This document shows positions 46,985-57,155 of a DNA stretch of 64,000 bases, piece after piece. The notes beneath the pieces are model-generated. The model did not search any database and was not told where the DNA came from. It saw only the letters and a program-made list of their open reading frames with translations. This DNA comes from Limnomonas spitsbergensis (Eukaryota > Chlorophyta > Chlorophyceae > Chlamydomonadales). The DNA is taken from positions 62,001 to 126,000 of the forward strand of contig JAYJMM010000117.1 of NCBI GenBank assembly GCA_037349105.1. Reading direction: 5' to 3'. How positions within the stretch are numbered: the stretch's first letter is position 1; every line of letters begins with the position of its first letter. The position numbers and the translations under genes were made by a program.

Positions 46985-47194
46985 GCTTGGGCCACAGAAT
47001 ATTGGAACGGTACCATGGATGATGCGTACACGTTCTCAGACGCTGGAACTTCCTTTGCCTTTTCTTTCCAGCCTTTTGTCTGTCCCTTCACTTTATTTCC
47101 CCCATTTCTTTTTTTCCTGCCCTCATAGTTAGGCACTTATGCGCCCACGCGGCAGTGCCTTTTTGAGCAGGGCCCAGAGTTGTTCCGTCATTGA
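46985..47194 (+). repeat. Repeat R2, copy
   Basis: GGAACTTCCTTTGCCTTTTC, CCAGCCTTTTGTCTGTCCCT, GCGCCCACGCGGCAG, TTTTTGAGCAGGGCCCAGAG and GTCATTGAC repeat the module seen at 28020-28150 and 30195-30310. Confidence 0.65.
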
Positions 47195-47315
47195 CATACC
47201 AGGGAGTGAACCTGGGAATGATCCTCAAGCCTGAAGATTTGAAGGGCCAGGAATGAAAATGCGGAATCCTTTGTCGTTCAACATGAATCGCAGGCAGGGA
47301 GAGGGGCACTGTGTT

Positions 47316-47515
47316 TTATTTCGGCACGGCACAGTAGACCACCTTTGAGGGGCGACTGAGCGGCCTCCACTGGGCCAAACATAACAATTGGGACGAAACC
47401 TTAACCGGCCTATGGCCGGTGGCCCAAGCAGGAGGGCTTGCTTGCTTCACTGGGCCCTGAAGGCCGCAGGCCGGGATGTAGGTGCTGGAGCTTAAGTGCG
47501 CTAAAATAACAGGGG
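47316..47515 (+). repeat. Interspersed repeat R1, intergenic copy
   Basis: GACCACCTTTGAGGGGCGAC, CCTCCACTGGGCC, AACCTTAACCGGCCTATGGC, CGGTGGCCCAAGCAGGAGGG, CTTGCTTGC and GGCCGCAGGCCGGGATGTAG follow the R1 order, preceded by TTTTATTTCGG. Confidence 0.75.
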
Positions 47516-49594
47516 AGTAGATTTGCTCTCCGACCTCCTCCATCACAGACCCAGCACACATCTTACTGTTGCGTATAAACCCATGCTTCTGCATGAGAAA
47601 AAAACTGGATTTTTACTCGGGTTTGAAAGTTTATTTTAGCATTGTGGATTCTGGGATTCTGCCTGTCCTGATTCTTGAAGGGTCCATGTCAGGCCCCCCA
47701 ACCCTAAAGATCATTTCGAAAATTGGAACGCCTCAAGCCCACAATGCCGAAAAAAACTATTCTTCCCTTTCCGACTTTCATTACGGGTACCCCCTGCCGG
47801 GACCAGGTGAACAGCGGTGGTCACCAGGGCCACCCAGCCGGGACACGGTTATCAGACTGGTGCACATCTGAGCCGTGATTCACATATATATTATTTATTT
47901 CTGGCTGAGCCAGTAAACACTGACGGTTTAAATAGTCGATGAAACCGCGATGCTCCGATGCTCGCCATATTTCCAAGCAAAGGTTAAACAGCCCGTTTCT
48001 AATTGGTGGAGGAACTTGTTTCCTCCGTGGAGGAACTTTTCCTCCACCCGATCTCGCGGAACAGGGGCGCGTTCACATTGGCTCCAATCCAGTCGTTGGG
48101 ATTCTTCGTTGCATTAGTATGGATCTTGTTTGCCCACTCTCTCGCCAGGTTCAGCTACTTGCAGGAATCCGTCAGCCACAGACGATTTCACAGTCAAGTT
48201 CTAATATCAACACACCACAATCGTCGTGGCGCGCTTATCACTGTTGCTGTGAACACGAGAGAAATCGCGCAGGGATCTCAAGCTTGTACCAGAGCATGTG
48301 CCGACCGAGACTCTCCATTTTGCCATTGCACAGCACCTTTCCGCCTCGATGAAACATATTGCTTTATCACACCCGTTCCATAATAAAAAGCACGTAAACG
48401 AATGAGACAAGTATGCATTCAATCGACATAGTTTTGGGTTTGCGTGAACCCTGACCTAGCCAGCGTGGCAGGATCATTTGGATCATTCTTGGACACTACC
48501 TCGGGAGGTCGTTTCTGAAATGATCCTATATGTACACAAAAGTACAACGACTAACTGTCGCCCAACTCGTGCCTCTAGTGTGGATGTAGTTCGGATCATC
48601 TCAGAATTCTGCAAACATTCACGTAACATAAGAAAATGGGGAAATGTGACCGCGTGTCCACTCTTTAAATGTGTGTCGGAGCAGGGCGGTGGAAGCTGGC
48701 AGGGCTGTCATATAATGGTCAGAAATCTCTCAAATTCTCCCACAATTTGCCAGCTCCCAAAGGCCGTTAACGCATCAAGTCAGTGTTAATCGAAGGTGAG
48801 ACCTGACTCATTTAAACTGCTGGTTAAATTACGTGCTATTATCAGAGCTGACCTACCAGCAGCACATCGAGTTCGAAACGCCTTTTCCCCCTCCCCCCCT
48901 GAATTCTCGCCCCTTCTCTTGCTGGTGTGCTCGTGCATTACATACTGATCGATCAGCTGATCGATCTCGGAATCAAGGGCATCACACATGTTCCATCGTT
49001 GCAGTTTTGTCTTATCACATTATCAGCCGTTCCGTCAGTGAGCAGTCCCATCTGGCCATCACCCACCCACTCAGATATACGTGATGCATAATGACTGTTA
49101 TCACATCGCGGCAAACCAACGCGCGCATTTTTGTCGCACGATGATCATAATGCCCATGCTGCTTGTGTACATGCTCCGAACGTCTGAGTTTGAATATCTA
49201 AGGCCGCCTGGAGAACACGTCATGTCGTCAATCGTCATGCAAGCACAGATACAAACGCCCCCTAGCACTAACGTAATAACTTCAGAGAGAATAACGAAAG
49301 TGCCCGTTGGACATTGCGTGTTTCCTACTACCTGGTTGTGGATGCACAGGCCCTCTTGCCTGCGAGAGGCGATCGCTGAAATGCTGCTTGTCTGTGAGCA
49401 CCTCCCCAATCCACACTTTAAAGCGGGGGCTTCAAAGGCTGTTATTCCTTTCTGTTGTTTCCTTTACTCAAAAAAATTGTTCTTCCTTGCCCTTGTGCCC
49501 ACCAAAAGGCTTGCAAGCTTCTCCAAGCAGGCCGCAAGACACCCCCTTCAACTAAAGCCCGCTCCCGGACCACGATCACAGCCCCCCAGCATCA

Positions 49595-52500
49595 ATGCGC
49601 CTGATGTCCGCCCTCCTGCTAGCCTTGGTGGCTCTGCTGGCATCGCCCCTTGGCAATCTTCCCACCGCTCATGCACAGCTGGATGAGACGTGCTTCGCTC
49701 CGAAGCTACTGGGCGGCCTAGGCTTCTGCGGCCCATCAGCATGCACGGTGAGGGCACGTAAGGGCAGACATGGCAATGCAACTTGACTTGTCATACCTAC
49801 ATGAACCAAACCTTGGTCCTTGTCACCCTGCAGGCCGCAACAACATCCCTTCCGACATGCGTCTTCGCGAGCCCTACAATCGACTACGCCGCCCAAGTGG
49901 CGAAGACGCAATGCCGCACGTGCACGCAGGCCTCAGACAGCAGGTGACTGATTACTAATTACACTGCGAAGAAGGGCTCGGAATGGTATATGTGCAGAAT
50001 ACGATTAGATTCATAATCATAATGGTTATCATGCTGCCCCCGAATGTGCGGGAGGGCCACCAGAACATCCAACTTGGGTGCCCCCAGGCACGCCAGGGGA
50101 GGTTTCACTGTTTGCTTTACTGTTGAAGGTTTAGGGCTTCAGCTGCAATTCAGCTACCTCATGGTTCACAGCAGCGGTTCTGGTGCGAGAGGCATTGTTG
50201 CTGGGGTCAAGGGCCATAGGCCAGTGCCCCCAAGTTTTAATCCCCATCAGCCCAGTGGTGGATGCCCTGTGGCCTGCCCAAGGGAGTTGTCTTGCCTGCA
50301 CTGAAACAAACACCAGCTGGGACACCGTGCATGAAGACTGAAGATCCTTGCCACTGCCGTTTTTCCAGGTGTTCATCAGCTTCCCTCCAGGCGCTTATTG
50401 TGGGCACGGGTGTTAAGGCTGCCTACTGCACGGATACTCATCTGGTCATTACCAGCGATGGTGAGGGATACCTTCACAACGCGTACTGCACACATTGCTG
50501 AAATTTCAACACTTTGCGAGGACTCCTGTTAAAAATAAATGCCGGTCTGGTCCGGGTTCCTGCCCTCTACCTGCGTAGAGATGGGCCAGTCATGAAGTAT
50601 GTCTGCATAATTAAGCACAGACCCTTGCTGTGTTTGTCCTTCTCCCCTATGCCCTTGCTTCCCGCTGTTCCTATTCTCTACTGGCTCCGTCCAACCACCG
50701 CACCTGAACTCCTTTGTTCTTTAAACAGCGCATGGTACTACTGGGACCATAGAACCAGGCCAGGAAAATCATGGTCTTCAAGACTAACACAATGAAACAG
50801 CACCATAGATTTTACTATTTTGGCTGGCCAAGCTTCGCGAACTCGCTGTGATTGTAACTCCTGTTACTCTCAAGCAAAAAAAACTGCAACTGCAAGTCGA
50901 ACAGCACTTCGACGTGAGGCCCTTCCTTTCTTCCCTCTCCACTTCAGGCTCGCCTTCATTCGCCCCCAACCTAGATGACGTACCCAACCCGCCCGGCAGC
51001 TTCATGAGTGACGGCACTAAGTGCGTAACCCGATCAAGCAGCGTCACACCCTCCTTCCAGACGGTGAGCAGCAGGGTTTAGAGAGCTTGGGATCAGAGGA
51101 TACAGAAGGCAACTTGCACCAAATATGTGACTCCACAACTCCACCAAGCAGTACCACGCCTTCCATCCCTATGGTGAGAAGCTTGGTTGTCATGAACGTC
51201 ATGCAATTACTCTACTCGTGTCCTGGGGGATATGATCACCCATGGGGCCCCAAATTGAGCGCGTAAGGCAATTTGCGCTGGGAATGGGAGGCAATGTCCT
51301 GCATATCTCTTTCTTCATAATGAGTTGAAGAAATAGCACCGTTCAAAAGTCCAAGGGGGATGAAGTAGATAACATAATTTCTGGTTAAGCTGTGCTGACA
51401 ATCTTGTCCTTTCTATGGCATTGACATTGGCTTATCCTTGGGTGCATAAGCTACACAGTCTCAGCTACAACCCAGCTTACGGTAGGCAGGGCTCAGTGCA
51501 GCAAGCCCTGCAGCCAGGGCCCCCAACGGTGGCCGCCAAGTAGCCCATCGACGGCATGGCATGAACTGAAGCAACCCCTGCTTCTGATCCTGGATTATGT
51601 CTTGCAGTGGAAGATCCCCCTGACCTTCAACATGCTGGCCTCCGCAACCAACCTGAACAACATCGCGGCCTTCCCGGATGGACCAGCCGACAGTGCTGCA
51701 GGCTACATGACCTCTGCGTTTGGCACTTACGGCTTGCCCACGCGTGGATCCGTTGGGGTGTCAATCTCTGGACAGGTGAGCTGGACTTTTATCACTTCAT
51801 CGTGCACCTTCAGCAGGCCGCCCCGCGCCAGCTAACAGCCCGATCGGGGCTGAGCCTTGACTGGCCTGCAGGCAGAGGTCCTAGTGGCATGGCTGACTTC
51901 GCATGGGGCCTTCGGAAGTAGTTAGGATTTAGCAGATGTGTAGGTGAGCAATACAAGCAAGAGCTGTGGGTTGAGGATTATTTGAGGGGAAACAGATAAA
52001 GAACATGACCTGGATGTTTTGTAGGTGTGATAATGATAAATGAATGTAAACCTTACCAACCAACCTTGCTAACCAACCTTCCCAACCAACCTTATTAGCC
52101 AACCTTCCCAACCAACTTACCAGCCAACCTTACCACCGAACCTTTCTGTTGTCCATTCTTCCCTGGAACCAGGACATGTTTCCCGTCTACAACAACCGCG
52201 CCGAGCTCACGACCGACTCCTGCGAAGTAGACTCGTGCAACGAGCACGTGGGCGGGGGCGGCGGGCAGCCCCACCTGCACGGGGACCCCTTTGGCCCGTG
52301 GTGCCTATACAGCGCTGCCAACTACGCAACCTTGGCCAGCCACCCCCCCCAAGTGAGGACCATGTTTGGCCTTCTGTGTGCCCCTGAGTGCATTGTTTGG
52401 CTTACTAAGGGTTCTCCTGTTTTTCGTCTACTGAGGAAATAGATAAAGTGTATACTTTGGTCTCCTGAGGGTTCTTTTTCCGACGTGAGGGAACACTTAA

Positions 52501-55493
52501 GTCTCCTGAGTGCCCCTGGGTGCATCGTTTTGCCTCCTGAGGGGTCTCCTGAGTGCCCCTGAGTGCGTTGCTTGGCCTCCTTGAGGTGTCCTGAGTTCTC
52601 TTGAGTGCGTTGCTTGGCCTCCTGAGCGTGCTGTCCTTCGTCTTCCGAGGACTTCGCTTGCTTTTGAGGGCATTGCTTGGCCTCTAAAGGGTTCTCCTGT
52701 TCTTCCTCTTCTGAGGGAATATATTGGTCGTCTGAGGGCACTGCTGAGTCACCCGAGGAGCTTTATTTGGTCTCCTGATACATGATCCCTGGCCATCCAT
52801 CCTCCTTGGATACAGCTCCTTGTTTCCTCTGACCTTGCGTACTCCAGTGTTCAACCTCAGTCCCTTGCATCGTGTCTTCTCATGCCTGCCTTTGCACCGG
52901 CTCATTGGCAACGTTGCTTCCATGCATGGTGCCCTCCTCATGTCCGCCTTTGCACTCAGCTCATCGGCAACGTTTATCCCATGCATCATATATTTCATGT
53001 CCACCCTTGCACTCGGCTCATTGCCCTGAAGCTTGCCGGACACCACAACTTGAACACCCCTCTTCCTTCCTCTCCGCTGCAGATTGGCTGGTCGCTGGAT
53101 GGGGCCAACATCTACGGTCGCTACCTGTCCGTGTCGGCCCCTGGTTACTCGATTGCACTTGACGACTGCGGCGGGCATACACACGGCTTGATGGGTTATC
53201 ACTACCACACTCAGGTACTGATCCCTCGCAGTGCATATGTTGGTGCTATTCAGCTACGCTTCAGCTACATCACGGCCTATGGCTGTATGTGCCTGGTTCA
53301 GCAAGCCCTGTGGCTCAGGCCTCCGGCAGTAGACTGGCAGCAGACCGGCATCAAGGTTTGGCCACAATTGGCTCCGGGGTGGCTGTCTGGCTGCCACCTG
53401 AAGGTGGTCTGCTGTGCACTTAAATGGTAGCTCTGCCCCCTGACACCCCATAGCGAGCCCCTGCAACTTGCCCAGGCAGCACTGGCACTCAAGCCTGCTG
53501 TGGCCCTTATCTCCCCAAATCTGCATGCCAAACCCTCAGACGATGAAAAACCACTAGTACTTTGAGTCCATAATTCCCTGAAGGTTTTGGTAATGGACCC
53601 AGCCAGGGGTCCTACCAGGGATTTGCCCAGCTGAACCATTTGGTGCGCATGCCCTTGAATCTTTCAGGTCATCTCGACAGTGTACTCTAAAGCATCCCAG
53701 ACATACTCTTACACAACCGTTGGCGTGAACAAATGTTGGAGGGGCGACATCTCAAAGGTAGGAGGGGTGAAGGAGACATGCAGTGCCAGAGACAAAGGGT
53801 GATCAGAGTCACATTGCTCTTTTGTGGTGTGTGCCATACCACCTCTTGAGTGTCCGCTGGGCAGCCACCACTGGGCTAGTTTAGAAGGTTCACTGACAGG
53901 CGTGCAGCTGGTGACCAAAGCAGCAGGGCTTGCTGAACCAGTCCCCCCCGGCCGTAGGCCATGATGTAGCTTGATGTTAATCTGACTCATCTTTAAGCGA
54001 ACACTGCAGCATTAGCAGCATTGCCTCGAGAGCTGTTTCAAAGTTAATTTAGCGCAAGACCCCTGGCCAGTCCTTCCTTAGGCTTAGACACTCAGAACGG
54101 ACCTCAAGCATGTCTAGCTGCCTGTCCCCCTTTGCAATTCTTCCTCCCAGTTAGATCATTGGCGTGCAGAGGTGTCGTGTTTCCTTCAAGGGCTGGCCTT
54201 CTTGAGTCCACGACTGCAGTTTACAAACAAAAAATACCCCCCCCCCCCTTCCCAGTCCTCGTTCAGTAACTGTTAGCAAGGAAGCAACTCTGTGCAAATT
54301 TCCCCCACATGTGCAGGTGCTAGGCTTCTTCAGTCCACACCTACAGTGACCACAAAAGCAGTGGCATGCCCCCTTTTGAATGCTTCCTGGAGTTCACATC
54401 CCCCGTTTTTACAAACAGATATCCCCCCTGCCCTCGTTCGGCAAGGGACGGTACAGTATCAACTTTATGTGAACTTCCCCCACATGTGCAGGTGCTGGGC
54501 TTCTTTGGTTCCAACCGCACTTATGAGCAGCCATGCTGTGGAATGACCAAGTTCTATGCAGCAGCAGGCATCACAATTAACAGAGCAGGGGGGACAGGCA
54601 CCACCTCCAACAACACGTCAGGCAACAGCACCTCAGGCGGCCCACCCGCGGCAGGGGTTAATTCAACCACAGGCGGCCCACCTGCGGCGGGGAGCAACAC
54701 CACTTCAGGCGGCCCACCCACAATGACTGGCCCACCTTCTGGTCAATCTGGCCCACCAAGTGGATCTACGGCTGGTGGCCCACCAACGTATGGCACCCCT
54801 GGCGGTAATGCAATTGGTCCCCCAGGCAGTACTGCTGGTCCCCCGGGCAGTACTACTGGTCCCCCGGGCAGTACTACTGGTCCCCCGGGCAGTACTGCTG
54901 GTCCCCCGGGCAGTACAACTGGTCCCCCGGGCAGTACAACTGGTCCCCCGGGCAGTACAACTGGTCCCCCGGGCAGTACCGCTGGTCCCCCAGGAAGTAT
55001 CGCTGGTCCACCGGGAAGTACAACTGGTCCCCCAGGCAGTACCGCTGGTCCCCCGGGAAGTACAACTGGTCCACCGAGAAGTACTGCTGGTCCACCTGGC
55101 CAAACTAGCAGCCCACCCAGCAGTGACGGTGCCCTGACTGGCGGCCCACCCGCTGCTGGCGGTGGCGGTACAGCTACTAGCCCACCCACTGCTGGCGGTG
55201 GCGGATCGTCTACTGGCCCACCCGCTGTTGGCGGTGGCGGTACACCTACTGGCCCACCCGCTGGTGGTGGTGGTGGTGGCGGTGGCGGTGCTCTAGGTGG
55301 TGGCCCTGTCACTGGCCCCCCTGCTGCTGGTGGCGGTGGTGGTGGTGCGCCTGCCGGAGGTGCGCCTGCCGGAGGTGCGCCTGCCGGTGGTGGGCCTGCC
55401 GGAGGTGCGCCTGCCGGAGGTGGCGGTGGTGGCCAAGGAGGTGGTGGCCAAGGGGGTGGTGGTGGCAGAGGTGGCCGCCGCCTTAAAGCATGA
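49595..55493 (+). CDS. Secreted YHYH-domain protein with Pro/Gly-rich tail
   Basis: Exons: 49595-49747, 49834-49943, 50369-50460, 50948-51063, 51608-51775, 52173-52352, 53083-53214, 53668-53757, 54492-55493; 2043 nt, 680 residues, all phases consistent. Residues 1-27 are a signal peptide (LLLALVALLASPLGN...AHA). The YHYH domain runs from about 100 to 380. It has HLHGDPFGPWC (247-257), IGWSLDGANIYG (274-285) and DDCGGHTHGLMGYHYHTQ, with YHYH at 312-315. These His/Asp clusters suggest metal binding, but the family has no assigned activity. Cysteines are frequent, as expected outside the cytosol. From about 385 to the end the protein is low complexity: heptads GPPGSTT/GPPGSTA (about 13), then Gly-rich blocks and the basic end GGRGGRRLKA. 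A cell-wall or surface-matrix role is inference. Confidence 0.85.
52380..52775. repeat. Degenerate tandem repeat in YHYH-gene intron
   Basis: Words GAGTGC(G/A)TTG(C/T)TTGGC, CTCCTGAG and GGGTTCTCCTG recur every 30-50 bp. The copies are much diverged. Confidence 0.7.
53245..53426 (-). repeat. Interspersed intronic repeat R1, near-complete copy
   Basis: Plus strand: CAGCTACGCTTCAGCTACAT, CACGGCCTATGG, GTTCAGCAAGCCCTGTGGCT, TCAAGGTTTGGCCACAATTG, GGTGGCTGTCTGGCTGCCAC and GAAGGTGGTCTG. It lies directly after the exon that encodes the YHYH motif. Confidence 0.75.
53825..53977 (+). repeat. Interspersed intronic repeat R1, copy
   Basis: TACCACCTCTTGAGTGTCCG, CTGGGCAGCCACCACTGGGC, AAAGCAGCAGGGCTTGCTGA, ACCAGTCCCCCCCGGCCGTA and GGCCATGATGTAGCTTGA, in R1 order. 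It lies in the last intron of the YHYH gene. Confidence 0.8.
54115..54491 (+). repeat. Imperfect duplication (175 bp offset) with a decoy acceptor
   Basis: TTCCCCCACATGTGCAG|GTG at 54300-54319 recurs at 54475-54494, where it is the real start of the last exon (VLGFFGSNRTYE). The earlier copy encodes VLGFFSPHLQ and then a stop. Words CTTTTG(A/C)ATGCTTCC, TTTACAAACA, CCTCGTTC also recur in order, with a third diverged set near 54125-54250. Confidence 0.75.
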
Positions 55494-57155
55494 GCCATTG
55501 GTACACGGGAGACAAAAAGTGAGCCCGATGCCGCGAGACAGCCCTGCCATCATCCCATTCATCTTTTTCATTAATTCCTTCAATCAATTCTCCTCGTTAC
55601 AATTTACTGATTCATCTGTTCATGAAAGCATAGTTGTCTTGTTCATTCGTACCTTGGTAATCCTGTTACTTGGACAGCAGCCGTTGTCGAGGCATCCCCC
55701 CACCCTGTCAGCGCCTTTACTCCTGCATAGTGACATGCATAGCCGTGTCCCAATTTGTGACAGGGTCGGCTTGCCCGTTAAAATAGGTGCCACCACTGAA
55801 ATGTGTGTCTTGGTTTTAGAACTCGGAAATAGATGTTTTGTCAGTCGTCACGTATCAATTTCGATTATCTCTTGATTGTTTTAAGTTTCCCACATGACAT
55901 ACGGTCACTCCAGTATTTTATTAATCGCTGTTTATGTGTGCCATTCACCAAGGGCTGTCATAAACTCATAAACATGAGAACGAGAGAATCTGTATCTCAA
56001 TGATGTAAGAAACACGTAACTGTATAACGTGATTCATGATATTGAATTGAGGGTGCCGGGAAGATCTAGTAAGCACGTTCAAGCTGGCAAAGTTTATTCG
56101 AACAGATCTTAGTTTATTACTGTCGATACATATTTATTTCAGTGAATCTGGAAAGAGGACCATGAGGTTGAAACTCCCTGTACTGAGTAGGTAAACGCTG
56201 CTTGTAATGCAAGTGATACACCAAGATAGATTCAATCTGGAAATGGTTCAATCCATGCATGTCACCTTAAACAGGGGCCAGCGGTACACAGTACCTGCTG
56301 TCCACGCCACGAATGCTCTAGATCTCGAGTTTTGGAACAAGCGAATCAAAATCTGGCATGGTTCAATGAGTGGTTGAATTTTGATGCCATACGTCAATAA
56401 GAAACGTCACCCACGGCCTGCTTAGTGTTACGCTTTGACACCGCCTCCGGTCGGAAATGAAAATGTCATATAAATCCTAATACCGGTAAATGTGCTCCGA
56501 GGCCAAGGGGTGGTTGGATATCTGCCGCCGTGGTGGTCTCTTAACGGGGGTTTTGTACCGCGTACCGTAGTCTCCATCTTATTTATGACAATGTTTGCAC
56601 GTGTCGTTATTGCTTGAAGATTACCTTTCGTCGATTGTGTGATTCGTTGCACCTTGGGGACAAAATCTTGTGAAAATCTGAAAACACGTCCACGCTTGAT
56701 AGTGTTGCTCCCTTGAACACATGCGTGAAATACGCCTGCGACTACTCACGGGTACACTTTACATGCCTTGTTAGAATTTACGTAAGTTAAAAAAAATAAG
56801 AGCTTATGCGTTAACGTGAGGCGGACCTCTGCCGCAGGGTTGCCGCAGGATTTCCTCTGACATTTACGAGGCAGTGAAAACACCCGGGAAATATCCGTGT
56901 GGAAAATACGGGTGGAAAAGGTCGGACCAAATCTGAACGGAACCGCATCGCGGAACCGTGAGAGATCTCTCACCCAGATCCACAACCAACCAGTTAACCA
57001 ACCCTGGCTGACGGAAAGTAATACAGAACGACAATCACATCGTGTTTAGAAACATTCGTCTCTTTCGTGTGGCGAATACCTATGAGGAGAGCAGGACATC
57101 CTTGACATCATAATTCAGAGAGCAATACCCCTCCTGCCCTCCTCTGCTTGCTTGA
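55494..57155. other. Intergenic region between YHYH and VAC14 genes
   Basis: No supported exon. The stretch 55900-56400 is AT-richer and shows nothing recognisable. The VAC14 promoter should lie in the last few hundred bases. Confidence 0.5.
56958..56973. promoter_or_regulatory. 16-bp perfect palindrome upstream of VAC14
   Basis: GTGAGAGATCTCTCAC reads the same on both strands and lies 182 bases before the VAC14 start codon, next to two direct CGGAACCG copies (56936-56957 region). It is a possible binding site for a dimeric regulator; this is inference from symmetry and position only. Confidence 0.3.

Larger units (their letters stand above)
45298..49594. other. Intergenic DNA, repeat-containing
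   Basis: About 4.3 kb without a supported exon. It carries R1 copies at 45728-45880 and 47316-47515, an R3 copy at 46375-46500 and an R2 copy near 47020-47194. The left end should hold the FCF2 promoter and the right end that of the YHYH-protein gene. The longest frame, at 49081-49686, overlaps the signal-peptide exon of that gene out of frame and has no protein-like features. Confidence 0.5.

Noticed and set aside
49081..49686. 201-codon plus-strand frame before the YHYH gene
   Set aside because: No domain-like composition and no splice partner. It overlaps the signal-peptide exon in a different frame.
54705..55498. Minus-strand frames of 132 and 251 codons opposite the YHYH tail
   Set aside because: They are mirror frames of the GC-rich heptad repeat. 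The plus strand is supported by eight upstream exons in phase.
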